Shown here piece after piece: positions 1 through 7,868 of a stretch of 33,307 nt of DNA (its first letter is position 1; every line of letters starts with the position of its first letter). The notes under the pieces are model-generated. The model had not been told where the DNA came from. It ran no database searches and was given only the letters and a program-made list of their open reading frames with translations. Source of the stretch: Cyanobacteria bacterium M_surface_10_m2_119. GTDB taxonomy: Bacteria > Cyanobacteriota > Cyanobacteriia > PCC-6307 > Cyanobiaceae. A program made the position numbers and the translations under genes. Location of the stretch: NCBI GenBank assembly GCA_016882525.1, contig VGPU01000025.1, positions 1 to 33,307 of the forward strand, given 5' to 3'.

Positions 1-113
1 CTCCCCAAGGCGCCTCTCGGCTCCCTCGGCTCGTGCTCGGTTTCCCGCGCAGTCCAAAACCATAACACCTCACCCCTCGCTCTCGCAACCTTGGCGGGGA
101 GTCCCAGGACGGT

Positions 114-914
114 TCAGCCCACCAGTGCCTCTCCCCAGGGCAGGAAACGCTCCAGGGTCTCAGGACGATCTGCTGCCAACACCGGGAAATCGGCCTGGGT
201 GAGGTCAGCCCCGGGTTCCAGGTGTTCAGGACTGCGCACCAGCCAGCGGATCGGACAGTTGAGCTCGCTCAAAACCAGCCAGGCTGCCGCCAGATCCCAG
301 ATCTTGGGGGTCGCCTCCAGGGCAGCGACCGTCTGCCCCGTCGCCACACTCACCAGATTGAGACTGGCAACGCCAAGGAGCCGGATCTTGCCTGGGAAGC
401 GCTGCTCCGGCAACTTCTGCAAGACCCCGATCGAACGGCTGCACAGGGAGGCGCACCCGGCAGGGTGGCGTTGCTCGGATGGAGGGCTGAGGGGCTTGCC
501 GTTGCGCCAGGCCCCCAGTCCACGGACGGCGACGATCCGCTGGCGCAGAGGCGGCACATCAAGAATCGCCAGGACCGGCACGCCGTCTTCGAAGCGGGCC
601 AGGGAAATGGCCCAGTAGGGAATACCCGCCGTGAAATTGGTGGTGCCATCGAGGGGATCGACCACCCAGAAGGCCCGTGACGTAGGCACCCGACGATCTC
701 CTTCCTCGCTCAGCACACCCTCCTGGGGATAGAGGGTGGCCAGCCCCTCCACCAAGGTGGCGTCACTCCAGCGATCGCAGGCGGTGATCAGGCTGCCATC
801 CGCCTTGAGATCGGAAGCCACATGGCCGAAGTCGTGCCGCTGGCGCTCGCCCACCCGATCGAGCATGGCCGTCAGGCCGGGATGCAGATCGGGGGAGGGA
901 ACGGTGACTGTCAT
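114..914 (-). CDS. Inositol monophosphatase family protein
   Basis: A 266-residue protein of the Mg-dependent inositol/sugar monophosphatase superfamily. Metal-binding signatures are visible: a Glu-Glu pair at residues 70-71, the DPLDGTT motif at 86-92, and a WDLAA motif at 206-210 carrying the third metal-ligand aspartate. The length is normal for the family. Its ATG overlaps the stop of the upstream PucC-like gene in an ATGA, so the two are probably translationally coupled, and it is the last gene of a TolC-PucC-IMPase operon. Substrate cannot be read from sequence: inositol phosphate, histidinol phosphate, fructose-1,6-bisphosphate and PAP phosphatases all share these motifs. Family call is firm; the physiological role is open. 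Confidence 0.9.
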   Translation of the reverse strand: MTVTVPSPDLHPGLTAMLDRVGERQRHDFGHVASDLKADGSLITACDRWSDATLVEGLATLYPQEGVLSEEGDRRVPTSRAFWVVDPLDGTTNFTAGIPYWAISLARFEDGVPVLAILDVPPLRQRIVAVRGLGAWRNGKPLSPPSEQRHPAGCASLCSRSIGVLQKLPEQRFPGKIRLLGVASLNLVSVATGQTVAALEATPKIWDLAAAWLVLSELNCPIRWLVRSPEHLEPGADLTQADFPVLAADRPETLERFLPWGEALVG

Positions 915-2338
915 CCGAGCTCGAGGGCGAGCACCTTGGTGAGACTTCTGCCCGTATCCTCCCTGAACTGTCGCAGGTTGACGCGACCAAGGGCGACAAG
1001 GGCGGCGAGGGCAACCACCACTTCGACGGCCAGCACCAGGGCAAAGGCCGGAAACGGCTGGTCGGCGAGACCGACCCGGGCACTCAGCCAGCGGCCCAGA
1101 TCCAGCAGCCCGCCTCCGAAGACCTTGCCCAAGGCCCGGGAGAGCGCCTGGGCCAGTCCCCAGACACCGACAAAGGTGCCGGCAGCCTCAGGCAGGGTGA
1201 GGTCGAGCATCAACACCAGGGCACTGTTGGTGCCGATGCCCGCGGCAACACCAAACAGGACCATGACCAGCTTGAGAAGGGTGACCTGTGCCGTGAACCC
1301 GCACAGCAGCAGAGCCATCAACGTGCCGGCAATCAGCTGACAGCCCAGGCGAGCAGTGGCCAGCTTGCCCAGCCGAGGCACCACCCATAGCCCGGCGAAC
1401 AGCAACCCGGCCAGGGTGCCGCTGCCCCAGAGGGCGTTGAGCGAAGCCGTGGCGGCGATCGGCATGGCGAACACCTCGGCGCCGTAGCTCTCCAGCACGG
1501 GGTCCTGGAGGAAGAGGCCGAGGGTGAAGAGCACCAGGAACACGAAGAAGACGAGGACCTGGCGACTGGAGGTCATCAGAGCCCAGGCCTGGCGCAGGGT
1601 GATCGCGTCATCCCGGCCCTCCGCGCGCTGAAGCCGCTGCCCGGATCGGCCTGACCGGGGGGCCTCCATGCCCGCCGTGGCCACCAGGGTGATCACCAGC
1701 ACGGTGAGCGCCACCCTCCCCATGAACCGCAGCAAGGCTGGTTCCAGAAGGCCCGGGTCCGTGACACCGTCGAGGCCGCGCAATGCAATGGCCGTGGCGA
1801 TGGCTCCGACCACAATGCCCACGGTGAGGAGGCACCAGATGATCCCCACTGCCCGGGAGCGCTCCTCTTCGCAGGTGCGATCAATCACCAGGGCAAGGTA
1901 GGGGGTGCTGGCCATCGAAACCGCAAGGCCATAGAGGGCAAACAGGCCGCAGAGACCGGCCACCCCTCCCGCGAGCTGCCAGGGCGAGGCGCTGTCGAGA
2001 AGACGGCCCACATGAAAGATCAGGGGAACCGAGAGCACGGCCAGGCCACTGAACAGCAGGCTGCCGAGCCAGATGTAGGGGAGACGGTGGCGGCCACCGA
2101 TCGGCCTGGCATCCGAAAGCTGACCGAACAACACCCGCGCCGGAGCCACGAACTGTTCAAAGGCCAGGGCTGAACCCACCAGCAGGGCCGGGAAGCCCAG
2201 CTCGCTGATCATCACCCGGTTCATCAGGCCGGCAAAAACGACCGCCAGGCAGCCCAGACAGCCCTGGAACAGTCCAAGGCGGAGGGTGGCGGCCAGGCCG
2301 AAACGGGCGGGGGGAGCGGGCAAGGACTGGAGCGCCAA
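911..2338 (-). CDS. BCD/PucC-family major facilitator (chlorophyll-related carrier)
   Basis: A 475-residue, very hydrophobic protein with about twelve predicted membrane segments. The N-terminal stretch (FQGCLGC..LMNRVMISELGFPALLVG, residues 25-55) and the following VLFGQLSD-like loop are typical of the PucC/LhaA/BCD family of the MFS. In purple bacteria PucC assists light-harvesting complex assembly; cyanobacterial homologues are linked to chlorophyll or chlorophyll-protein delivery. The start is TTG, eight bases after the TolC stop, with only a weak GAAGAG upstream; no ATG/GTG is available before the first membrane segment. It lies between a TolC-like channel and an IMPase and overlaps the latter by four bases. 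Transported substrate is not shown by sequence. Confidence 0.85.
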   Translation of the reverse strand: MALQSLPAPPARFGLAATLRLGLFQGCLGCLAVVFAGLMNRVMISELGFPALLVGSALAFEQFVAPARVLFGQLSDARPIGGRHRLPYIWLGSLLFSGLAVLSVPLIFHVGRLLDSASPWQLAGGVAGLCGLFALYGLAVSMASTPYLALVIDRTCEEERSRAVGIIWCLLTVGIVVGAIATAIALRGLDGVTDPGLLEPALLRFMGRVALTVLVITLVATAGMEAPRSGRSGQRLQRAEGRDDAITLRQAWALMTSSRQVLVFFVFLVLFTLGLFLQDPVLESYGAEVFAMPIAATASLNALWGSGTLAGLLFAGLWVVPRLGKLATARLGCQLIAGTLMALLLCGFTAQVTLLKLVMVLFGVAAGIGTNSALVLMLDLTLPEAAGTFVGVWGLAQALSRALGKVFGGGLLDLGRWLSARVGLADQPFPAFALVLAVEVVVALAALVALGRVNLRQFREDTGRSLTKVLALELG

Positions 2339-2346
2339 GAGACTCT

Positions 2347-4092
2347 TCAGACCGGGCCTGGATTGGCCGCCTGACAGGCCGGCAGCAACCGGGATGGTTC
2401 CACCGGAACGTCGGAAGCACCGACCGGCTTGACGGCCGGCAAGGTCTGGGCGGGGCAGGTCACGATCTGGTCGAGGCCTGTGCGGCGACGCAACTCCGCC
2501 AAGCGCTTGTTGTAGTCGGTGATGGCGTTGGAGAAGCGCACCTCGGCATTCGTGAGGTCTCGCTGGTTATCCACCACCTCACGCTGGGTGGTCACACCGG
2601 CCTGGAAACGCAGGCGGGCCAGACGCAAGGACTCGCGGGCCGAGATCACTTCCCGGGATGTGGTGGTGATGTTGCGGTTGTTTTTCTCCAGCTCGTAGAA
2701 GCTGTCTTCCACCTCCAAGCGGATGGCATCACGCCGCTGGGCAAAGCGGAAGCTGTTTTCCTGGGCCAACTGGCGATTCTGGCGGGCCTGGGCAGCGGCG
2801 GCACCGCCATCGAACAGCCTCCAGCTGAGATTGAGCCCCACCGTGGTGTCGTAGTTGCCACCGGAAACCACATCCCGGTTGCCGACGACAGGCTGGTTGC
2901 CATCGAACCAGCCCCCCTCAAAACCGGCAAAGATGTTCAGGAAGGGCTGCACCTCAGCCAAGGCGGCATTGGCCTGGCTATTGGCGATGGAGATGTCGAG
3001 CAGCACCTGATCGAGCTCCTCGCGGAAGGCGTAGGCCGCCACGATGCTCTCTTGGAGGGAGGGCTGCCACACGCCCAGCACCCGGGATGGATCCTGGGCG
3101 GTGGGGGTGACGGTCTGGGGGAGATCCAGCAGGGAGGCCAGCGCCCGCCGGGCCACCGACTGACTGGCCAGGGCGGTGGTGAGCAGCTGCTGGTCGCGGG
3201 CGAGCTGGGTCTCGGCCTCCAGTACCTCCAGCTTGGTGGCCACACCAGCCTGGAAACGGGCGCGGGAATCACGCAGGCTCACCAGGGAAGCCCGCACCGA
3301 CTCCTGGCCGATCCGCACCTGGTCGTCGGCCTGCTGCAGGTCGAAATAGGCCTGGGCGGCCTGCAGACGCAAGTCGCGCAGAGCAATCACGTACTGGTAT
3401 TTGGCCCGTTCAAACTGATCGCGGGCCGCCGCGATCGTGGGGTTGCGCTGGGGATTGATCAGGGACCACTGGGCCGTGATGGAGGCCGCCGCCGCCCACC
3501 GATCAGCGTTCAACAGAACCGTGGAGCCGTCCCGCAGGCGATTGCGGGTCTGTCCATCGTTGTAGATGGGCAGGGAATTGGCTTCCAGATTGAGGTTGGG
3601 ATACCACTGGGAAATCTGGGCCCGCAGGTTGCTCTGGGCCTGATCCACCTGGCTGGCGATCGCCTTGAGGTTGGGGTTGTTCACCTCGGCCAGGTTCTCC
3701 ACCTGGGCCAGGGAGAGGGGCCGCAGCTCCTTGATCATCACCTGGTCGGGCCGGGTGGGCAGAGCCAGGGAATCCGGAGCGGGCAGGTCGTTGACGGCTG
3801 GCGCCAGCTCGGTGGCCGCCGGAGTGACGAGCTTCGGGTTCACGCGGGGGCGCTGGCCCTTGACCTCGGGGGCCAAGGGGAGCGGCAGCAGGGGGAGAGG
3901 CGTCTCGGCGGCGGCAGCCGGAGCGGCGGGGGCAGGGGCTGGAGATGCAGCAGCGGCGGGGGCTGCTGCGGAGCTGGGGGCGGCCTGAGCCGACTGCTCG
4001 ACTGGAACAGCGTCCTTGGCGACAACAGCCCCACCGAGCAAGGGAAGACCCAGCGCGCTCAGCAGAGCCAGTTGGGTAGCGGGATTGGACAC
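2347..4092 (-). CDS. TolC-family outer membrane channel protein
   Basis: A 581-residue protein with an N-terminal hydrophobic export signal (residues about 7-25), an Ala/Pro-rich low-complexity linker (about 35-75), then two copies of the outer-membrane efflux (OEP) repeat, roughly 130-330 and 340-545. The paired helical repeats RLQAAQAYFDLQQADDQV and AIRLEVEDSFYELEKNN occupy equivalent positions in the two halves, as in TolC. The Pro/Ala linker may cross peptidoglycan. Starts with GTG at 4092, with no strong ribosome site. It is the first gene of an operon with a PucC-like carrier eight bases downstream. TolC trimers act with inner-membrane transporters in export of proteins or small molecules; no adaptor protein (HlyD type) is encoded nearby. 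Confidence 0.88.
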   Translation of the reverse strand: MSNPATQLALLSALGLPLLGGAVVAKDAVPVEQSAQAAPSSAAAPAAAASPAPAPAAPAAAAETPLPLLPLPLAPEVKGQRPRVNPKLVTPAATELAPAVNDLPAPDSLALPTRPDQVMIKELRPLSLAQVENLAEVNNPNLKAIASQVDQAQSNLRAQISQWYPNLNLEANSLPIYNDGQTRNRLRDGSTVLLNADRWAAAASITAQWSLINPQRNPTIAAARDQFERAKYQYVIALRDLRLQAAQAYFDLQQADDQVRIGQESVRASLVSLRDSRARFQAGVATKLEVLEAETQLARDQQLLTTALASQSVARRALASLLDLPQTVTPTAQDPSRVLGVWQPSLQESIVAAYAFREELDQVLLDISIANSQANAALAEVQPFLNIFAGFEGGWFDGNQPVVGNRDVVSGGNYDTTVGLNLSWRLFDGGAAAAQARQNRQLAQENSFRFAQRRDAIRLEVEDSFYELEKNNRNITTTSREVISARESLRLARLRFQAGVTTQREVVDNQRDLTNAEVRFSNAITDYNKRLAELRRRTGLDQIVTCPAQTLPAVKPVGASDVPVEPSRLLPACQAANPGPV

Positions 4093-4137
4093 ACCGAGCT
4101 CGGAACTTTTGCGCGGAGTTTAGAGATCCCCGCCGGT

Positions 4138-5529
4138 TTATCCGAGACAGACAGCCACCAGATCAGCCGCACCCTGCACCAGCTGCACCGGCACCGGCAA
4201 CCGGCGCTCGAGCTCCTCCAGCCGCAGATCGTCGAGAAACACCAGCTCTCCCTGGCGCAGCATCACCGCCGGCAGCAGCAGGGCCTCACCCAGGTCGCGA
4301 TCCGCCAGGCCGCTGAGCAGGTCCGAACCTGTGAGCAGTCCGGTGACCACCTGCTCCTGCCCCCAGTAGGGACTGGGTAGGCCATGGAGGATCAGCTCCA
4401 CCCCCTCCACGGCATTAAGCCGCTCCACCACTGGCGCCAAGGCCTCGGCCACCAGCTGGCCCACCACCCAGCTCAGCCGCCGCGGCCGCTCAACCCGCTG
4501 CGGCAGATCCGTCGTGGCCTGATCCAGCTCCTCCAGGAAGGCGCGGATGCTGCCCACGCCGTTTTCCTGCTGGGGGAGGTCTTCGTAGTCGGCCCGGGGG
4601 GGCAGGGGCAGGCCCGCAATCAGATACCACTCATCGGAGAGCCAGGCGAAGCGGCTGCCCAGCCGCTGTTGAAACTCCTTCTGCAGCGGCTCCACCCGGG
4701 CGATCACCGCCCGCGCCGCCGCCCGGTCCACCGGCACCAGGCCATCGCCGGGCGGGCGGAAGCGGGTGAGGCCCACAGGCACCACCGCGGCTGAAAGCAC
4801 CGCCGGCCAGTCGCCCCCGCCGAAATCCGCCAGATCCCGCAGGGTGCGCTCCAGGGCTGCCCCGTCGTTGAGCCCGGGGCACACCACCACCTGGGCGTGA
4901 ATCTGCAGATCCCGCTCCTGGAACCAGCGCAGCTGCTCCAGCAGCAGACCGGCGCGGGGATTCACCAGCAGACGGCTGCGCAGTTCAGGCTCAGTGGCGT
5001 GCACCGACACGAACAGGGGCGACAGGCGCTGGGCCTCGATCCGGCGCCAGTCGGCCTCGCTGAGGTTGGTGAGGGTGAGATAGGAGCCGTAGAGAAAGCT
5101 GAGGCGGTAGTCGTCGTCCTTGAGGTAGAGGCTGCGGCGTTTGCCGGGCGGCTGCTGGTCGATGAAGCAGAACGGACAGGCGTTGTTGCACTGCCTGAGC
5201 CCGTCGAACAGGGCTTCGGTGAACCCCAGGCCCAGGCCCTCGTCGAGGTCCTTCTCCAGCTCCACGGTGTGCAGGGTGCCGTCAGGGTCCTCCACTTCCA
5301 GCACCAGCTCCTCCTCGCCCACGAGGAACTGCAGATCGATCAGGTCGCGGGGGCGCTGGCCGTTGATGCTCAGCAGCTTGTCGCCCGGCTGGAAGCCCAG
5401 CTCCTCACCGATCGAGCCGGGCTCCACCGTGGCGACCACCGCCGGCTGGGGCAGGCGCGGGGCATGGCCGCCGGCGTTGGCGGCTTCAGCAGCGGCAACG
5501 GCGATGCCGGCGGAGGGTTCGTTCCACAT
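4138..5529 (-). CDS. TIGR03279-type PDZ/radical SAM protein (DUF512)
   Basis: A 463-residue protein of the cyanobacterial family with a PDZ-like N-terminus (about 30-90, containing GSIGEELGFQPGDKLLSING), a radical-SAM-like core and a C-terminal DUF512 domain. The cluster motif is CNNACPFC (Cys114, Cys118, Cys121), a CX3CX2C arrangement. The family is annotated only as a putative Fe-S oxidoreductase and I know of no proven reaction. It starts 24 bases after the uppP stop on the same strand, so co-transcription is likely. A 45-base gap separates it from the TolC gene, which may have its own promoter. Family identification is confident, function unknown. Confidence 0.88.
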   Translation of the reverse strand: MWNEPSAGIAVAAAEAANAGGHAPRLPQPAVVATVEPGSIGEELGFQPGDKLLSINGQRPRDLIDLQFLVGEEELVLEVEDPDGTLHTVELEKDLDEGLGLGFTEALFDGLRQCNNACPFCFIDQQPPGKRRSLYLKDDDYRLSFLYGSYLTLTNLSEADWRRIEAQRLSPLFVSVHATEPELRSRLLVNPRAGLLLEQLRWFQERDLQIHAQVVVCPGLNDGAALERTLRDLADFGGGDWPAVLSAAVVPVGLTRFRPPGDGLVPVDRAAARAVIARVEPLQKEFQQRLGSRFAWLSDEWYLIAGLPLPPRADYEDLPQQENGVGSIRAFLEELDQATTDLPQRVERPRRLSWVVGQLVAEALAPVVERLNAVEGVELILHGLPSPYWGQEQVVTGLLTGSDLLSGLADRDLGEALLLPAVMLRQGELVFLDDLRLEELERRLPVPVQLVQGAADLVAVCLG

Positions 5530-5553
5530 CGGCGGCGGGGCTGGCCTGGCGCT

Positions 5554-6426
5554 CTACCCCTCCACTGTGGCGCGCAGCCAGAGCAGGATGGCCACGCCGA
5601 AGGCCAGGCGGTAGGCCACGAAGATCCAGGTGCTGTGGCGCTGCAGGAAGCGCAACAGCCAGGCGATCGCCAGCCACGACACCACCGCGGCCGAGACGAT
5701 CCCCACCAGCAGCGGGATCGGGCCGCCGTTCGCCGGGGCCGCCAGGGCGCCCTTGAGCTCCACCAGGCCCGCCAGGGTGATCGCCGGCAACCCCAGCAAA
5801 AAGGAAAACCGTGCCGCCGCAGCCCGCTCCCAGCCGTCGAACAGGGAAGCGGTGAGGGTGCTGCCCGAACGCGACACCCCCGGCACCAGGGCCAGGGCCT
5901 GGGCCAGGCCCACCAGCACGCCATCGATCGGTCGCACCGCCTCCAGGGTGCGCCGGCGCCGACCGACGAGTTCGGCCAGGGCCAGCAGCAGGGCCATCAC
6001 GATCGAGACGATGGCGATCGAACCCATGCTGCGCACCGGGGCGTTGTCGTAGTCGGGGACCCAGAGCTTGAGGGCCAGGCCGCCCAGGACGATCGGCACG
6101 GTGCCCAGGGCCATGGCCAGGCCCAGGCGCGCGGAGGGATCGCCCCACTGGCCAAAGCGGAAGGCTCGGGCAATGCCGCGGCCCACCTCCAGCAGGTCGC
6201 GGCGGAAGAAGGCCAGCACGGCAGCGATGCTGCCTAGCTGGATGACGGCGGTCACCGACACGCCGGGATCGCCCCAGCCCAACAGCACCGGCACCACCTT
6301 GAGATGGGCGGTGCTGCTGATCGGCAGAAATTCAGTGAGTCCCTGCACCACCCCCAGCACCAGGGAACGCCAGCAGGCCTCCACCAGGGAGAGCGGCGCG
6401 GCGGCAGACGATCCGAGCAGGAGCAC
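5554..6426 (-). CDS. uppP: Undecaprenyl-diphosphatase UppP/BacA
   Basis: A 290-residue polytopic membrane protein that dephosphorylates undecaprenyl diphosphate, recycling the lipid carrier of peptidoglycan and surface polysaccharides. Diagnostic motifs: QGLTEFLPISSTAH, holding the catalytic (Q/E)xxxE pair Gln28/Glu32, and VPGVSRSGST, the PGxSRSxxT signature, in the middle. The start is GTG at 6426; residues before the first helix are variable, so a slightly later start cannot be excluded. It is the first gene of a minus-strand unit with the TIGR03279 protein and is divergent from the DUF3120 gene across about 80 bases, which should hold both promoters. Confidence 0.95.
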   Translation of the reverse strand: MLLLGSSAAAPLSLVEACWRSLVLGVVQGLTEFLPISSTAHLKVVPVLLGWGDPGVSVTAVIQLGSIAAVLAFFRRDLLEVGRGIARAFRFGQWGDPSARLGLAMALGTVPIVLGGLALKLWVPDYDNAPVRSMGSIAIVSIVMALLLALAELVGRRRRTLEAVRPIDGVLVGLAQALALVPGVSRSGSTLTASLFDGWERAAAARFSFLLGLPAITLAGLVELKGALAAPANGGPIPLLVGIVSAAVVSWLAIAWLLRFLQRHSTWIFVAYRLAFGVAILLWLRATVEG

Positions 6427-6507
6427 AGCAGCGAGGCGACTGAGCGACCCTATGGCGGCACATCACCCCGCACCCCTTAAGGTTGCACAACTTTCTTCAC
6501 AAGCCGG

Positions 6508-7284
6508 GTGATCGGGGTCCGTCCCAGCACGCTGACACCGTCCTCCGGTGCAACGTCCCAGTCCTGGCCCCTCGGCCTGCCGAGCCCTGGGGAGGCCCTG
6601 AGCCACTGGCCCTTGCAGCGGCTGACCGGCGCCCCGCAGGCGGCCGCCGTGGCCTTCACGGGCCTGCTCGTGGCCCTGCCGGTCTTCGTTCAGGCGCCCT
6701 GGGTGCGCCATGCACCGTTCAGCGCCTGTCTGTTCACCGTGGTGCTGCTGGCCAGTGGACTGCTGCTGGCCCGCAGCGAGCGGCCCATCACCCGGCAGGC
6801 CGGAGAGCTGCTGGTGGGTTTCTCCGGCAGCTGGTTGGCGGGCTCGCTGTTCTGGGGGTGGGCCCGCCTGCACCCCCTTTGCCACCTGCCGGTCGAAGCC
6901 GTGGCTCTGCCCCTGGCCCTCGGTGGCCTCCGAACCCGCTGGCGCCTCGCCTGCGGCTTCTATCTGGGATCACTTCTGGGCACCGCAGCCACCGATGCCG
7001 CCATCGCCGCCACGGGCTTGATGCCGCTGTGGCCGTCGGCCCTGGCTGCCGCACCGGCCGAGGCTGTCCTGGTGCTGCAGAAAGCTGCCGGCCAGGTGCT
7101 CCAGCCCGCCTCCCTGCTGTTGGTGGGCGCCTTTGCGCTCACCCTCACTCAGCTCAGCCGCTGGCTGTGGCAGCGGGGCGAGACCGGCCGGGTCGCCGGC
7201 GCAGCATTCGCCTCCACCCTGATCGTGGACGGGCTGTTCCTGCTGGCGGCCCTGGTCGCCCCTCACCTGAGCGGGCTGATCTGA
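6508..7284 (+). CDS. DUF3120 membrane protein
   Basis: A 258-residue integral membrane protein with five to six hydrophobic segments. The segments LPVFVQAPWVRHAPFSA and WLAGSLFWGWARLHPLCHLP, then VEAVALPLALGGLRTRWR, match what I recall of the cyanobacteria-specific DUF3120 family. No function is established. The start used is GTG at 6508; the first 40 residues look non-conserved, and the true start may lie nearer the first helix, for example a GTG around 6649. It is divergent from uppP and precedes psbU by about 110 bases; psbU appears to have its own leader. Confidence 0.72.
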   Translation: MIGVRPSTLTPSSGATSQSWPLGLPSPGEALSHWPLQRLTGAPQAAAVAFTGLLVALPVFVQAPWVRHAPFSACLFTVVLLASGLLLARSERPITRQAGELLVGFSGSWLAGSLFWGWARLHPLCHLPVEAVALPLALGGLRTRWRLACGFYLGSLLGTAATDAAIAATGLMPLWPSALAAAPAEAVLVLQKAAGQVLQPASLLLVGAFALTLTQLSRWLWQRGETGRVAGAAFASTLIVDGLFLLAALVAPHLSGLI

Positions 7285-7382
7285 AGATCTGCAAACGCCC
7301 CCGTCCATCCATTGGTTGCACTTCCAGACGTTCTGTAGCGTTGGCGGTCGGTGGGATGTCCACCTGCTTCTCCCATCCTTCC

Positions 7383-7388
7383 AAGGAG
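7383..7388 (+). promoter_or_regulatory. Ribosome binding site of psbU
   Basis: AAGGAG seven bases before the ATG at 7396. It decides the psbU start: the upstream in-frame ATG at 7351 would add 15 residues before the signal peptide and has no such site. Confidence 0.8.
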
Positions 7389-7395
7389 TGTTGCG

Positions 7396-7773
7396 ATGAA
7401 ACGGCTGGTTGCCTGGCTGACAACTGGAGTTTTGCTGGCCGGTCTGCTGGTGACCCTGATGCTGCCCCCTGCAGCCCAGGCGGCCGAGCTGCGCAACCGT
7501 GCGGACGACAAGCGGGCCGAGCTCAACGGCAAGGTGGACCTGAACAACAGCTCCGTGCGCCGCTTCCAGAGCTTCCCCGGCATGTACCCCACCCTGGCCG
7601 GCAAGATCGTGCTGGGCGGCCCCTACAGCTCGGTCGACGACGTGCTGAATCTCGATCTGACCGACCGGCAGCGGGAACTGTTCAACAAGTACAAGGGCAG
7701 CTTCATCATCACCCCGCCGGAAATCGCCCTGAATGAGGGTTTTGACCGCATCAACGACGGTCAGTACCGCTGA
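7396..7773 (+). CDS. psbU: Photosystem II extrinsic 12 kDa protein PsbU
   Basis: A 125-residue lumenal subunit of cyanobacterial photosystem II that stabilises the oxygen-evolving Mn4CaO5 cluster and chloride/calcium retention. Residues 1-29 form a signal peptide with a hydrophobic core (VAWLTTGVLLAGLL) and an AQA cleavage site. The mature part has the PsbU helix-hairpin-helix-like core: KVDLNNSSVRRFQSFPGMYP and a second half beginning YSSVDDVLNLDLTDRQ. The start is fixed by an AAGGAG site. It appears monocistronic, with a 110-base leader region and an intrinsic terminator after the stop. PsbU is typical of Synechococcus/Cyanobium and missing from most Prochlorococcus. Confidence 0.97.
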   Translation: MKRLVAWLTTGVLLAGLLVTLMLPPAAQAAELRNRADDKRAELNGKVDLNNSSVRRFQSFPGMYPTLAGKIVLGGPYSSVDDVLNLDLTDRQRELFNKYKGSFIITPPEIALNEGFDRINDGQYR

Positions 7774-7805
7774 GTCGAGCTGTTTAAGCTCTCCGGGCCG
7801 TTGCA

Positions 7806-7833
7806 CGCCGTCGGGCCGACCGGCGGCTTTTTT
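7806..7833 (+). terminator. Intrinsic terminator after psbU
   Basis: CGCCG (7806-7810) can pair with CGGCG (7821-7825) across a ten-base loop, which can itself extend the stem, followed by GC and six T (7828-7833). It lies 33 bases past the psbU stop and before nadB. Confidence 0.75.
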
Positions 7834-7868
7834 GTGGCCGGCGCTGCCGCCGGAGGGAGCCAGCCGCA

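Noticed and set aside
1-63. Minus-strand ATG at 63 with a GAGGT-like site, open to the window edge (21 codons)
   Set aside because: Too short to judge, codon use unlike neighbours, no family recognised. The first 113 bases hold no gene that I can support.
3052-4380. 442-codon plus-strand frame opposite TolC
   Set aside because: Antisense to a TolC gene with signal peptide and OEP repeats; no domain in the frame itself.
7312-7339. Possible -35/-10 pair (TTGGTT...TGTAGC) before psbU
   Set aside because: The -10 match is poor and the spacing is only 16; not convincing as a sigma-70 promoter.
6483-7736. 417-codon plus-strand frame over DUF3120 and psbU
   Set aside because: Out of phase with both recognised genes; Arg/Pro/Gly-rich shadow.
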